From NCBI GenBank assembly GCA_030447275.1, contig JAUJPF010000022.1, forward strand, positions 34,060 to 75,583: DNA of 41,524 nucleotides, read 5' to 3'. Below are positions 1 through 8,515 of this stretch, one piece after another (position 1 is the stretch's first letter; each line of letters opens with the position of its first letter). The stretch comes from Solirubrobacteraceae bacterium. Lineage in GTDB: Bacteria > Actinomycetota > Thermoleophilia > Solirubrobacterales > Solirubrobacteraceae. The notes below the pieces were generated by a model that saw only the letters and a program-made list of their open reading frames with translations, was not told the DNA's origin and ran no database searches. A program made the position numbers and the translations under genes.

Positions 1-767
1 ACCGTCCCACGCGATGCCGAGGTCGGCGCCCTCCTCGACCACCTTGCGCATGATGAGCTCGCGGTTCTCGGGCAGCAGCGGGTTGGGCTCGTGGTCGGGG
101 AAGTTGCCGTCGGGCTCCCAGTAGGTCGGGACGAGGTCGAGCCCGTCGAGCTGGTCGAGGATCGGGCCGACCATCGGCCCGGCCATGCCGTTGCCGCCGT
201 CGAGGACCACCTTGAGCGGCCGGATCGCCCCCGTGTCGATGAAGTCGAGCGCGCGCTCCTGGAACTCGAGGGTGACGTCGACGTCCTCCGAGCTGCCGCC
301 CCCGGGCGCGTCGCCCAGGCCGGCCTCGATCTCTGAGCGCACGTCGCCGATCCCCGCGTCGCCCGACAGCGCGATGGCGCCCTCCTTGACGAGCTTGGCG
401 CCCGTGTAGGCCTTCGGGTTGTGCGAGGCGGTGCACATCAGGCCGCCGTCGAGCTCGCGCGAGCCGACGAGGAAGTAGAGCTGCTCCGTGCCGACCATCC
501 CGGCGTCGAGGACGTGCGCGCCCTCGGCGACCATGCCCGCCTTGTAGCGGCCGGCGAGCTCGGGGGCGGTGAGCCGCATGTCGCGTCCCAGGCCGATCCG
601 CAGCTCGCTCGCCGGTTTGCCGCGCCGGCGGCGAGAACCCGTGCGAAGGCGCGGCCGACCTGCTCCGGCGATCGCCGCCGTCGATCTGCTCGCCGTAGAG
701 GCCGCGGATGTCGTGGGCGGCCTTGAAGATCTCGGGCGGGGGTGGTCGGTATAGGGGGCAGGGACAA
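1..767 (-). pseudogene. Phosphomannomutase/phosphoglucomutase, N-terminal part (frameshifted, cut by window edge)
   Basis: This is the first half of an alpha-D-phosphohexomutase, which interconverts hexose 6- and 1-phosphates for sugar-nucleotide synthesis. The reverse strand encodes the phosphoserine loop CTASHNPKAYTGAKLV, then DGGNGMAGPMVGP and GADLGIAWDG, where the metal-binding DGDADR would follow beyond base 1. It closely resembles the complete paralogue at 8512-9885 in both DNA and protein. The N-terminal 50 residues are spread over three frames between about 590 and 740 (FKAAHDIRGLYGEQID, then GRAFARVLAA, then RIGLGRDMRLTAP), so at least two indels are present. The start is uncertain; a TTG at 765-767 is possible. 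The family assignment is firm. Whether the breaks are real mutations or read errors cannot be decided here. Confidence 0.8.
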
Positions 768-1674
768 TACGCCGGGACGCGCGCCACGCCGAGGACGACC
801 ATCCCGATCCCGAGCCGGTCCTGTGCGGCGGCGACCGCCTTCAGGCCGAGCCGCACGGGTGCGGAGGGCCGGGCGTCCGGGTCGGCGCCGCGCCGCCAGC
901 CCGCGCGGCCGAGGTTCTCGAGCGCCTCGCCCAGCGTGTGCTCCGCGCTGGTGCGAGGGGTGCGGATCGCCAGCGGGTCGAGCCCGGCGAGCGCGAGGGC
1001 GGTGCGCAGCGAGCGCGGGGAGAGGTGCACGAGGTGCTCGAGCGGGCGCAGGTGCATCCACGCCGAGCCGGTCGCCGCGCGCAGCTGCGAGTCGAAGTTG
1101 GGGCTCTCGATCACCACGGCGCCGCCCTCGGCCGCGCCCAGCGCGCAGGCGTGCGCAGGAAGGCGGGGACGTCGGTGAGGTGCTCGGCGACGTGGAACGC
1201 CGAGACGACGTCGTAGCTGCCCTCGGAAGGCCGGACTCCTCGAGCAGGGCGGGGACGATGTCGGGGCCGGCGCGCCCGCGCCCAGGCCGCGCGGCGGCGT
1301 CCTCGAGCGGCTCCGCGCCTGGACGCGCCAGCCGCGCGCCCGCGCCCGCCTCGAGGAGCTCGCCCTGACGCAGCCCCACGTCGAGCAGCGTCCCCGCGCG
1401 GATCCGGCGATCGCTTCGACGAGCCGCATCCGCTGGTCGCCGACCTCGAGCAGGTAGGCGTGCCAGCGGGGGTGGGAGAGGTCGATGCCGAAGGGGCCGC
1501 CCGCGCCCGTCAGATACCCTCCGTGAACACCCTCGCCGGGGTCGGCGTAGCGCGCGGCGCGGACCGTCCCGCACGCAGAGCAGCGCGCTCGAGCACGTCG
1601 GCGTCGCCGAGGGGCACCGGGGTGGAGCCGGTCGCGCCGCAGACCGGGCAGCGCTCGAGCCGGAGGACGCGCAC
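768..1674 (-). pseudogene. Zn-ribbon class I SAM methyltransferase (frameshifted)
   Basis: This is a SAM-dependent methyltransferase remnant downstream of the GT4 gene. A GTG at 1672-1674 gives MRVLRLERCPVCG, an N-terminal zinc-ribbon half (CPVCG) like that of sugar C-methyltransferases. Fragments of the Rossmann domain follow in alternating frames: DLSHPRWHAYLLEVGDQR, GTLLDVG (motif I), then VIESPNFDSQL and LEHLVHLSPRSL, which resemble the post-catalytic strand and the following helix of the family. The tail GIGMVVLGVARVPAY runs into the phosphomutase gene without a visible stop. At least four frame changes are needed. The substrate is unknown; the neighbours suggest a nucleotide-linked sugar or a glycan. 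Boundaries are approximate. Confidence 0.6.
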
Positions 1675-1685
1675 GGCGGCCAAGG

Positions 1686-2493
1686 CTAGGCGCCGTCCAC
1701 AGCGCGGCGGAGGGACGCCAGCACCTGTCGGCGGTCGCCGCCCACGTCCGCGACGCCGCGCGCTCGAGCCCGCGGCGGCGCAGCTCGGCGGCGAGCTCGG
1801 GGTTGCCCAGGACCCGCGCGAGCGTCCTGGATCCCTTCGGCGGTGGGCGCCACGACGAGCCCCGCGTCGCCGACCACCTCGGGCAGAGCCCCGCCGTCGC
1901 CCGCCACCACCGGCGTCCACCGCACGCCATCGCCTCGAGCGCGGCGAGGCCGAAGCCCTCCGACCGGCTCGGCACGCAGACGACGGCGAGGTCGCGGGTC
2001 GCTCAGGGCTTTTCATGGCCTGCGCTGCGTCGAGCTGACGAGTCGGCCCGGTCGGGCGCGCGGGGGAGTGGACCCGGATCCGCGCGCCAACGCCGCCATC
2101 GCCTCGCGCAGGGCCTCTTGCGCGGGCCGCGTCCCGACGAGCACGGTCGCGCTCTTCTCCTCGGCCCGGTCGAGACCGCCGGGTCGACCCCGTGCGCGAC
2201 GACGTCGACCGCTCCGCGCGCCGTGGGCGGGTGCGCGCGTCGCGCGCCAGCGCAGCCATCGCCTCGCGCAGCGCCGGCGAACTGCGGCCGGAGCGACGGG
2301 TCGTCCCACGGGACCGTCCCGACGAAGAGCACAGGGACGGAGCCCGCGTGCCCGTCGGCGAGCTTCTCCTCCAGCGGCCCGGCCGGAAGACCGCCGGGTC
2401 GACCCCGTGCGGCACGCGCCCGTCGACCGCCCGCGCGCCGTGGCACGGCGACGCGATCTCCTCGCGCGCGCGCGCGCGCCGCGGTGGAATCAC
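1686..2493 (-). pseudogene. GT4-family glycosyltransferase, C-terminal domain remnant (frameshifted)
   Basis: The reverse strand shows the nucleotide-sugar-binding half of a GT-B fold glycosyltransferase. HGVDPAVFRPGPLEEKL and VPVLFVGTVPW are typical of the interdomain region. PSRSEGFGLAALEAMACG (pieced from two frames) is the E-x7-E motif. GTPVVAGDGGALPEVVGDAG then leads to the stop at 1686. The N-terminal acceptor domain is absent and the middle is duplicated imperfectly (see the repeat at 2096-2411), so the gene is internally rearranged or misassembled. It ends 11 bases before the Zn-ribbon methyltransferase start, which suggests one operon. It probably added a sugar to a cell-surface glycan; specificity cannot be read. 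Confidence 0.6.
2096..2411. repeat. Imperfect direct duplication inside the GT4 remnant
   Basis: Two neighbouring blocks encode the same part of the glycosyltransferase. A 23-base block occurs identically at 2174-2196 and 2389-2411, and a roughly 16-base block near 2096-2111 recurs near 2256-2271. The offsets differ (about 215 and 160 bases), so one copy lacks about 55 bases present in the other. On the reverse strand both copies give HGVDPAV followed by ALREAMAALA. A real internal duplication or a collapsed or chimeric consensus would both produce this; the surrounding frameshifts favour the latter. Confidence 0.6.
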
Positions 2494-2499
2494 GAGCGC

Positions 2500-3023
2500 C
2501 CGATCGGCACCGCGCCGGCGACCGGGCCGAGCCGCGCGTCGAGCCGCCGTTCGGCGCAGCGGACCTGCGGCGCAACTCTCGGCCTCCAGGAGCTCCCGAG
2601 ACGGGTCGTCGTGAACCAGCGCAGGTGCGTGGCCTCGTGGCCAGGTCCTGGACTACGAGCGCCCAGAACGACCCGAGGCCCTCGGCGAGACGACCGCGTG
2701 GCCGCCGGGCGCCAGGGCGCGCGTCGGCCCAGCCACGGGTCGACGTCGAGGACGTCCGCGGCCGCAGTCGAACGCGCCGAGCGGCTCGATCTGGTCGCGC
2801 GTCGAGGTCGGCCGCACCCGGCGCGTCGCCCGCTCGCGCGGCGTAGCCGGGGTCGCGCTCCACGCGCCCGACCTCCGCCCCCCGGGCCTTCAGCGCCCGC
2901 CCAGCGCGCGCTGACGCGCGCCTCGAGGTCGGCGCGCGCAGGACGTGCTGGAAGCACCCGAGCGCCCGCAGCCCCGGCACGGCTCCGGCCGCGGGTCCGA
3001 GCCGCGCGTCGAGCCGCGTCCCG
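2500..3023 (-). pseudogene. Class I methyltransferase fragments
   Basis: Between the DUF1698-like gene and the GT4 remnant, the reverse strand encodes pieces of a further SAM methyltransferase in mixed frames: LKARGAEVGRVERDPGYAAR (end of motif I and the acidic SAM-ribose strand), ALAPGGHAVV (the typical APGG loop), THLRWFTT, and a C-terminal ERRLDARLGPVAGAVP. No single frame covers the domain. LDARLGP plus AGAVP appears both at about 2985-3020 and at about 2500-2550, another hint of local duplication. The order of motifs fits a UbiE/Methyltransf_11-type enzyme of about 200 residues. Start and end are estimates. Confidence 0.45.
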
Positions 3024-3826
3024 TCACCGGCGCGCGTGGTGGACGACGTGGCGCACGGACCGAGGCCTCGCTCCCGAGCGCATGGCGAAGCGCGCGACCT
3101 GCTCCACGGCGTCGAAATCCCCGCGTAGCGGAGCATCCGCCGCCACGCGCGGCGCGACGGCAGCCAGAAGACGACCGCGTGGCCGCCGCGGTCGGCGCGG
3201 TGAAGCGCGAGGACGCGGGGAAGGTGCTCGAGGACGTCGAGCGCGCGGTCGTACTCCTCGGCGGAGACGAAGAGGCCGCCGGGTCGGCCGTCAGCGCGGC
3301 GATCCGCTCGAGCGCGAGCAGCTGGTCGCGCAGGTGGATGAGCACCGACCCGCCCGACGCGCAGGAGGTCGAACGTCCGCCGGGCTTCCTCCGGCGTGGC
3401 GCCACCTAGCCGCGGGTTCTCGTACACCACGCGGCGGACCTTCGCGCCGAGCAGGTGTCGCGCGCGAGCGCATGTCGAAGCGCGCGCCTCCGCGGCGGAC
3501 GTCCGGGAATCCGCGCCGCCCGTCGCGCGGCCGCCGCCGCGGCGGCCTCGCGGTCGAGCGCGCGGCGTCGTCGAGACGTCGAGCGCGGACGACCTCGTCC
3601 AGGCCGCCGCGCGCGCTCGCACGGCGAACGCCCAGAACCCGTCCCAGGTGCCGACCACCGAGCAGAGCGCATGCCGGCCAAGGAGGCGGGCAGCCCGTAG
3701 CGGCCGACGTAGGGCCGCAGGTCGAAGAGCCCGGACGCGGTGGTGCCGGTGGGGAGCCAGTCGAGCGCGCGCGTGTCGAGGTACCAGGACTGCGCGGAAG
3801 GGGTCCATCGTGCCGACCTCGAGCAC
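3024..3826 (-). pseudogene. DUF1698/CmoB-like SAM methyltransferase (frameshifted)
   Basis: This was probably a methyltransferase of the CmoB-like (DUF1698) group, which in polysaccharide loci is usually of unknown substrate. A GGGAGG at 3835-3840 sits 8 bases before a GTG at 3824-3826, giving MLEVGTMDP. Next come WYLDTRALDWLPTGTTASG and FDLRPYVGRYGLPASL, the characteristic W(Y/H)..D...G...G.FDLRP block. GTWDGFWAFAV is motif I, followed by VVALDVST. Later pieces are VLIHLRDQLLALERI, GLFVSAEEYDRALDVLEHL, VVFWLPSRRAWRRML and VRHVVHHARR with a stop at 3024-3026. The pieces lie in different frames, with at least four indels. It diverges from the rightward group starting near 4000. Confidence 0.65.
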
Positions 3827-3998
3827 CCGTAATTCCTCCCGCGCCGTGCCGGGGACCACGCTGCACGCCGATCGGGCCGGTGTGGTACCGACTGCGCGGA
3901 GGGGCCGGGCGCACCGCGCCTGCCGCTGGTGCGGCCGCCCCTTCGGGCCGGGGCTGTCGCGCTCGCCGGGCGGGTCTCGCTGCGGCGTCCGCTGCGCC

Positions 3999-4796
3999 GT
4001 CGCCACCACCCATCCCCTTCCCGTCCCCGCGGAGCTCGACGCCGCCTACGCAGGCTGGTACCGGCCCGCGCCGGGCGCTTCTCGGGTCCCGGCGACGTGA
4101 TCCTGCGCCGCTCGCGCGCCCGCCTGGCGCACCGCGTCGCGCGCGCTCGCCCCGCCCGGGCCGGTCCTCGACGTCGGCGCGGGCGACGGCGCGCTGGTGC
4201 GCGCCCTGCGCGCCGCGGGGCGCGAGGCGGTCGGCACTCGAGCCGCACGCGACGGCGCCCGGCTCCGCGCTCGTGCGCGCGGAGCTCGAGGACGTCGGCG
4301 GCGAGTGGGCGGCGATCGTCCTCTGGCACTCGCTCGAGCACCTGCCGCGCCCGGCAGGCGCTGTCGCACGCCGCGTCCCTGCACTGGCGCCGGGCGGGCT
4401 GCTGATCGTCGCGATCCCCAACGCCGGCTCGGCGCAGGCGCGGGCGTTCGGCGACCGCTGGTTCGCCCTCGACCTCCGCGCCACCTCGTGCACATCCCGG
4501 CGCGGGCGCTCCTCGCGCGGCTCGGCGACGCCGGCCTCCGCGCGGAGCGGGTGTCCTACTGCGCGCGGCGGGCAGGTCGTCTTCGGCTGGCCTGCACGGC
4601 CTGGTCGGCGCTGCTCGGCGGCGTCGACCTCTACGACGCGATCCGCCGCCCCGAGGCGCGCCGCTTCCCGCTCACCGCGCGGAACCGCGCCGCGCTCGCC
4701 GCCGCCGTCGCGCTCACCCCGGCCGCCGCGCTCCTCGCCGCCGCCGAGGTCGCCGCCCGCCGCGGCGGCACGGTCTACGTCGAGGCGCGCGCGTGA
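3999..4796 (+). pseudogene. Class I SAM methyltransferase (frameshifted)
   Basis: This is the first gene of the rightward glycan group. Assembled over several frames it reads AELDAAYAGWYRPAPG, GPGDVILRRSRARLAHRVA, VLDVGAGDGALVRALRAAG (motif I), [71 protein letters not shown] and [18 protein letters not shown]. That is the complete order of a Methyltransf_23 type enzyme of about 260 residues ([10 protein letters not shown] is characteristic). Frame changes are needed near 4085, 4150, 4235, 4480 and 4565. The C-terminal hydrophobic stretch with [16 protein letters not shown] may be a membrane-associated helix. Its TGA (4794-4796) overlaps the GTG of the next gene, so the reading frame at the 3' end is secure. 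The start is not defined. Confidence 0.7.
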
Positions 4797-5547
4797 GCGA
4801 GCTCGCGGGCGCGCGGGTCGTCGTGGTGATGCCCGCCCGCAACGCCGCCCGGACCCTCGAGAAGACGATCTCCGGCATCCCGTCCGGGTGGGTGGACGAG
4901 GTGATCCTCGTCGACGACAAGTCGACGGACGGCACCGTCGAGGTCGCGCGGCGGCTCGGCGACGCCCTCCACGTCATCTGGCACCCGCACAACGTGGGCT
5001 ACGGCGGCAACCAGAAGACGTGCTACCTCGAGGCGCTCCAGCGCGACGCGGACGTCGTGGTGATGCTCCACCCCGACGGCCAGTACGAGCCTGGGCTGAT
5101 CCCCAAGCTCGTCGAGCCGATCGTCGCCGGCCGCGCCGACCTCGTCCTCGGCTCGCGCTTCCTCACCCCGGGCGGCGCGCGGGCGGGCGGGATGCCGTGG
5201 TGGAAGTACCTCGCCAACCGCGGCCTCACCGATCGAGAACGCCGCGCTCGGCACGCAGCTCCTCCGAGCTGCACACGGGCTACCGGGCCTACTCGCGGCG
5301 GCTGCTGCTCGAGGTCCCGTGGCTGCGCAACGCGCTCGACTTCTCCTTCGACTCCGAGGTGCTCATGCAGGCCGTCCACTTCGGCTTCAGGATCCACGAG
5401 GTGCCCTGCCGGACCATCTACTTCGACGACGCCTCGTCCATCGGGTTCAGGCCCGCGGCGATCTACGGCGTCAAGACGCTGTGGGCCGCCGCCCGCCTGC
5501 GCCTCCACCGGGCGGGCGTCTGGCGCTCGCGCAAGTTCGAGCCGTGA
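4793..5547 (+). CDS. GT2-family glycosyltransferase, dolichyl-phosphate-type (one short frameshifted stretch)
   Basis: This inverting GT-A glycosyltransferase resembles polyprenol-phosphate glycosyltransferases. It opens [20 protein letters not shown], followed by [12 protein letters not shown] (nucleotide-binding Asp), [17 protein letters not shown], and [20 protein letters not shown] with DGQ in place of the usual Dx[22 protein letters not shown] and [19 protein letters not shown] complete the family signature. Between about 5229 and 5265 the frame shifts: [10 protein letters not shown] is read one frame out and then restored, as expected from one missing and one extra base. The whole protein would be about 250 residues with no C-terminal membrane helices. 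It is coupled to the genes on both sides by GTGA overlaps, consistent with co-translation in glycan assembly. Confidence 0.82.
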
Positions 5548-6314
5548 GCCCGGCGCGCGTCACGGGGGAGCGGGTCACGACGCCGGCCGGCGGCTTCAAC
5601 CCGACCTGGCAGCGCCACGTCGCCGCCTACGCCCTGTGCGCGCCGCTGCTCGGCGACCCGGAGCGGGGGTCAGTGCTCGACCTCGGCTGCGGCGTCGGGC
5701 ACTCCTTCGCGCTGCTCGCGCCGCGCGAGACGGTCGGCCTGGACCTCGACGCCGCCGCCCTCGCCGGCCAGGAGCGCGAGACGGTGGCCGGCGACATGCG
5801 GGCGATCCCCTTCGCCGATGGGACGTTCGCGTCCGTGCTGTCCGTGCAGTCGATCGAGCACGTCCCGGATCCCGAGCGGGTGCTCGCGGAGGTCGTCCGC
5901 GTCCTTGCGCCCGGCGGCGTCGCGGTGTTCGTGACGCCGAACCGCCTGACCTTCGCCCGCCCCGACGAGATCATCGACCCGTACCACTTCCGCGAGTACG
6001 ACCCGACGGAGCTGCGCGAGCTGTGCGCGCCGTTCTTCTCCAGCGTGGAGATCCGCGGCCTCTTCGGCTCCCCGCGCTACCTCGAGCTCGTGGCGCAGGA
6101 GCGCGCGCGGCTCGACTCGCTGCTGGCCCGCGACCCGCTGCGCGCCCGGCGGTTCGTGCCCCGCCGCGCGCGCCAGGTCCTCTACGACGCGCTGCTGACC
6201 CGCGCGCGCCGCGTCGCCGACCCGCGAGCCGCGGCGATCGAGCCGGGCGACTTCGACCTGCGCGCCGACGGGCTCGACGCCGCCCTCGACGTCGTCGCGG
6301 TGTGCCGGACGTGA
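5544..6314 (+). CDS. Class I SAM-dependent methyltransferase
   Basis: This intact 256-residue methyltransferase starts at GTG 5544, overlapping the preceding TGA by a GTGA. The Rossmann motifs are in order: [16 protein letters not shown] (motif I, about residue 43), [29 protein letters not shown] (acidic loop and motif II), [20 protein letters not shown] and [30 protein letters not shown] and a long Arg-rich C-terminal half follow. Methyltransferases of this shape in polysaccharide loci often cap or decorate glycan chains; nothing in the sequence fixes the substrate. Its stop overlaps the next GT2 start (GTGA at 6311), so the two are probably made together. Confidence 0.85.
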   Translation: MSPARVTGERVTTPAGGFNPTWQRHVAAYALCAPLLGDPERGSVLDLGCGVGHSFALLAPRETVGLDLDAAALAGQERETVAGDMRAIPFADGTFASVLSVQSIEHVPDPERVLAEVVRVLAPGGVAVFVTPNRLTFARPDEIIDPYHFREYDPTELRELCAPFFSSVEIRGLFGSPRYLELVAQERARLDSLLARDPLRARRFVPRRARQVLYDALLTRARRVADPRAAAIEPGDFDLRADGLDAALDVVAVCRT

Positions 6315-7282
6315 CGCCGGCGATCGCGGTCGTGGTGGCGACGAACGGCGCCCGGCCGATCCGGCTGCGCTGGCTGCTCAACGCGCTCGAGGAGCAGGAC
6401 CTCGACCCGGGCGAGTTCGAGGTCGTCATCGGCCACGACAGCGCCGACCCGGCCGTCGTCTCCCTGCTGCGCGACCACCCGCTCGCCCGGCGCGGGACGC
6501 TGCGCGCCGTCTCCCTCGAGCCCACCGGCCCCGCCGCCAAGCGCAACGCCGCCTGGCGCGCGGCGCGCGCGCCGGTCATCGCCTTCACCGACGACGACGT
6601 GCGCCCGCCGGCGGGCTGGCTGCGTGCCGCGCTGGCCGCCCACCGCGCGCACCCGGACGCGATCGTCCAGGGGCAGACCCAGCCCGACCCCGGCGAGCTC
6701 GAGATCTACCAGCGCGCGCCCCACGCCCGCACGCAGCAGATCGTCCCACCCGACGTGATGGCCCAGACCTGCAACATCCTCTATCCGCGGGCCATGCTCG
6801 AGGCGGCGGGCGGGTTCGACGCGTCCTATCCCGACGCCGCGGGGGAGGACGTCGACCTCGCGTTGCGCTGCCGGGCGGCGGGCGCGGCGTACGTCGCGGC
6901 GCCCGAGGTCCTGACCTACCACGCGGTGGAGACCGGGGTGTGGACGCGGCTGCGCGGCACGTGGCGCTGGCAGCACCTCGCGCTGCTCGTCCGCCGCCAC
7001 CCCGAGCTGCGGCGCGAGATGCACTGCGGCGGCCTCGTGTGGAAGCCGGGCCACGCGCGCGCGGCCGGCGTGGTCGCCGCCGCGCTGCTCGCCCGGGCGG
7101 CGGCCGTGGCGGCGGCGGCGCTCACGCTGCCATACCTCGCCAGCACGGGTCTGCGCTACGGGCGCGGTCCGCGCGCCGTGGTCCGCACCGCGACGGAGCT
7201 CCCCGGCCGCGTGCTGGTCGACGCGGTCGAGCTCGCCGCGATGGTCCGCGGCTCGATCCGGCACCGCACGCTCCTGCTGTGA
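6311..7282 (+). CDS. GT2-family glycosyltransferase with C-terminal membrane helix
   Basis: This 323-residue GT-A glycosyltransferase begins at a GTG overlapping the upstream stop. The N-terminal strand [52 protein letters not shown] and the metal-binding FTDDDVRPP (DDD for the DxD motif) are clear. [26 protein letters not shown] and the catalytic-base region [15 protein letters not shown] (ED motif) follow. Near residues 255-285 is an Ala/Val-rich segment ([20 protein letters not shown]) that could anchor it to the inner face of the membrane. It is one of two GT2 enzymes in this operon, so each probably adds a different residue to the same glycan. The acceptor is unknown. Confidence 0.85.
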   Translation: MTPAIAVVVATNGARPIRLRWLLNALEEQDLDPGEFEVVIGHDSADPAVVSLLRDHPLARRGTLRAVSLEPTGPAAKRNAAWRAARAPVIAFTDDDVRPPAGWLRAALAAHRAHPDAIVQGQTQPDPGELEIYQRAPHARTQQIVPPDVMAQTCNILYPRAMLEAAGGFDASYPDAAGEDVDLALRCRAAGAAYVAAPEVLTYHAVETGVWTRLRGTWRWQHLALLVRRHPELRREMHCGGLVWKPGHARAAGVVAAALLARAAAVAAAALTLPYLASTGLRYGRGPRAVVRTATELPGRVLVDAVELAAMVRGSIRHRTLLL

Positions 7283-7407
7283 CGCGCGTCGCCCTGCTGC
7301 ATCCCGTCTACTGGCCCGAGGTGCGGCGGGGCGCGGAGCGGATGACCCGGGAGCTCGCCGACGGCCTCGCCGCGCGCGGCCACGGCCCACAGTCCGGTTC
7401 GTTCTGA
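7279..7407 (+). pseudogene. Truncated GT4 glycosyltransferase, N-terminal stub
   Basis: A GTG overlapping the upstream TGA opens a 42-residue frame, [20 protein letters not shown], continuing RMTRELADGLAARGHG. This is the recognisable start of a GT4 enzyme: first beta-strand, then the RGAER.TRELADGLAARGH helix. After ARGHG (about base 7388) the similarity stops and the frame ends in unrelated residues PQSGSF. About 1 kb of glycosyltransferase sequence is missing, and the following 120 bases do not resemble either neighbour. A deletion, a mobile-element insertion or an assembly join at about 7388 are all possible. Confidence 0.7.
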
Positions 7408-7509
7408 TGTTCCGACGGCCGGCGGGGCAAGTGTGGCCAGTTGAACAGCGCGCCGCGGGGCGTGCTCTGGAGCACCGGGGCGGTCTCGCCCTGGGGGTGG
7501 TGAGGCTGG

Positions 7510-7542
7510 GCGGCGCCCGCGGCCACTCCTGAGGGGCGCCGC
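7510..7542 (-). terminator. Hairpin terminator candidate downstream of the MBL gene
   Basis: A perfect 9-bp stem (7510-7518 with 7534-7542, GCGGCGCCC/GGGCGCCGC) with a 15-base loop lies just after the stop of the leftward hydrolase gene, and would also meet transcripts from the rightward truncated GT4. There is no U-tract, as is common for GC-rich actinobacterial terminators. Confidence 0.45.
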
Positions 7543-7558
7543 GGCCGCCCCCGACGCG

Positions 7559-8515
7559 TCAGCGCGCCGCGCGGAAGCGCACGACCCCGCCGTCCTCCTC
7601 CTCGACCGCCTCGCCGCGGTCGAGCAGCAGGTCGACGTGCCCCAGCACCTCCGACAGCGTGAGGAACGCCTGCGTCAGGGCGACGTTGCCCCACATCGCC
7701 TGCGCGACCTCGTGCGCCGTGAGCGGCCCGTCCTCGGCGATGCGGTGCACGATCTTCCCCGCGCGCTTCTCGTGCATCCGGAACCGCTCGTCGATCAGCC
7801 CGGCGTGGTCGCTCACGGGGTCGCCGTGGCCGGTGAGGACGAGGTCCACGTCCATCTCACGCGTCCTGCGCAGCGACTCGAGGTACGTGACGAGCGCGCG
7901 CGAGTGCCCGCGCGTGATCAGCGGGTTCGAGGAGATGTGCGCGATGAGGTGATCGCCGCCGATCAGCAGGCGCCGCTCGTCGTCGTGGAAGACGGTGTCG
8001 GTGGGCGAGTGGCCCGGGCGGTGGTGGACGCGCAGGACGCGGTCGCGCAGCCGCAGCTCGTCGCCCTCCTCGAGCCGGTGGGTCGCGGTGGCCGACGCGC
8101 CCCACCCGCGGAACGCGGCGCTCACCGCCCGCAGCGCGTGCGCCACGTCCTGTGCCACGCCGTGGCGCAGCATCAGCCGCTCGGCGAACTGGTCGTCGGC
8201 GGCCATCCGCCCGCGGTAGTCGGCGAGCCAGTCGGCCAGCGCGCCGAGCGCCGCCACCTCGGCGCCGGAGCGCCGCGCGAGGATGTCGACGAGCCCCTCG
8301 TGGTCGATGTGCTGGTGGGTGACGACGATCAGCCCGAGGTCCTCGATCCGGTGGCCGCGGGCGCGCAGCTCGCGCTCCAGCTCGTCGAGCGCCTTGCCGC
8401 TGTTCGGTCCGCTGTCGACGAGCGTCAGCGGGTCGTCCTCGATCAGGTACGTGTTCACCCGCCCGACCGCGAACGGCGTCGGGATCGGGATGCAGTGGAT
8501 GCCGTCGGCGATCAG
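7559..8515 (-). CDS. MBL-fold metallo-hydrolase with C-terminal winged-helix region
   Basis: This metallo-beta-lactamase-fold hydrolase of the glyoxalase II/LACTB2-like type has about 318 residues. Zinc ligands are visible in THQHIDHEG (HxHxDH), HHRPGHSPTD, IGGDHLIAH (bridging Asp) and LVLTGHGDPV (last His). The segment NTYLIEDDPLTLVDSGPNSG is the first beta-hairpin. The C-terminal part, HEKRAGKIVHRIAEDGPLTA through LGHVDLLLDRGEAV, matches the winged-helix extension of this subgroup. No ATG, GTG or TTG lies at the expected start. The frame begins around ALLIADGIHCIPIPTPFAVG, so a CTG at 8513-8515, overlapping the TGA of the upstream mutase gene, is the best candidate; a sequence error is also possible. 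The substrate is unknown. Confidence 0.85.
   Translation of the reverse strand: MIADGIHCIPIPTPFAVGRVNTYLIEDDPLTLVDSGPNSGKALDELERELRARGHRIEDLGLIVVTHQHIDHEGLVDILARRSGAEVAALGALADWLADYRGRMAADDQFAERLMLRHGVAQDVAHALRAVSAAFRGWGASATATHRLEEGDELRLRDRVLRVHHRPGHSPTDTVFHDDERRLLIGGDHLIAHISSNPLITRGHSRALVTYLESLRRTREMDVDLVLTGHGDPVSDHAGLIDERFRMHEKRAGKIVHRIAEDGPLTAHEVAQAMWGNVALTQAFLTLSEVLGHVDLLLDRGEAVEEEDGGVVRFRAAR

Noticed and set aside
1843..5547. A 1234-codon + strand frame across the first island
   Set aside because: It crosses two opposite-strand genes and changes between real coding and shadow sequence; only its parts near 4240-4480 and 5265-5547 are real protein, belonging to two separate genes.
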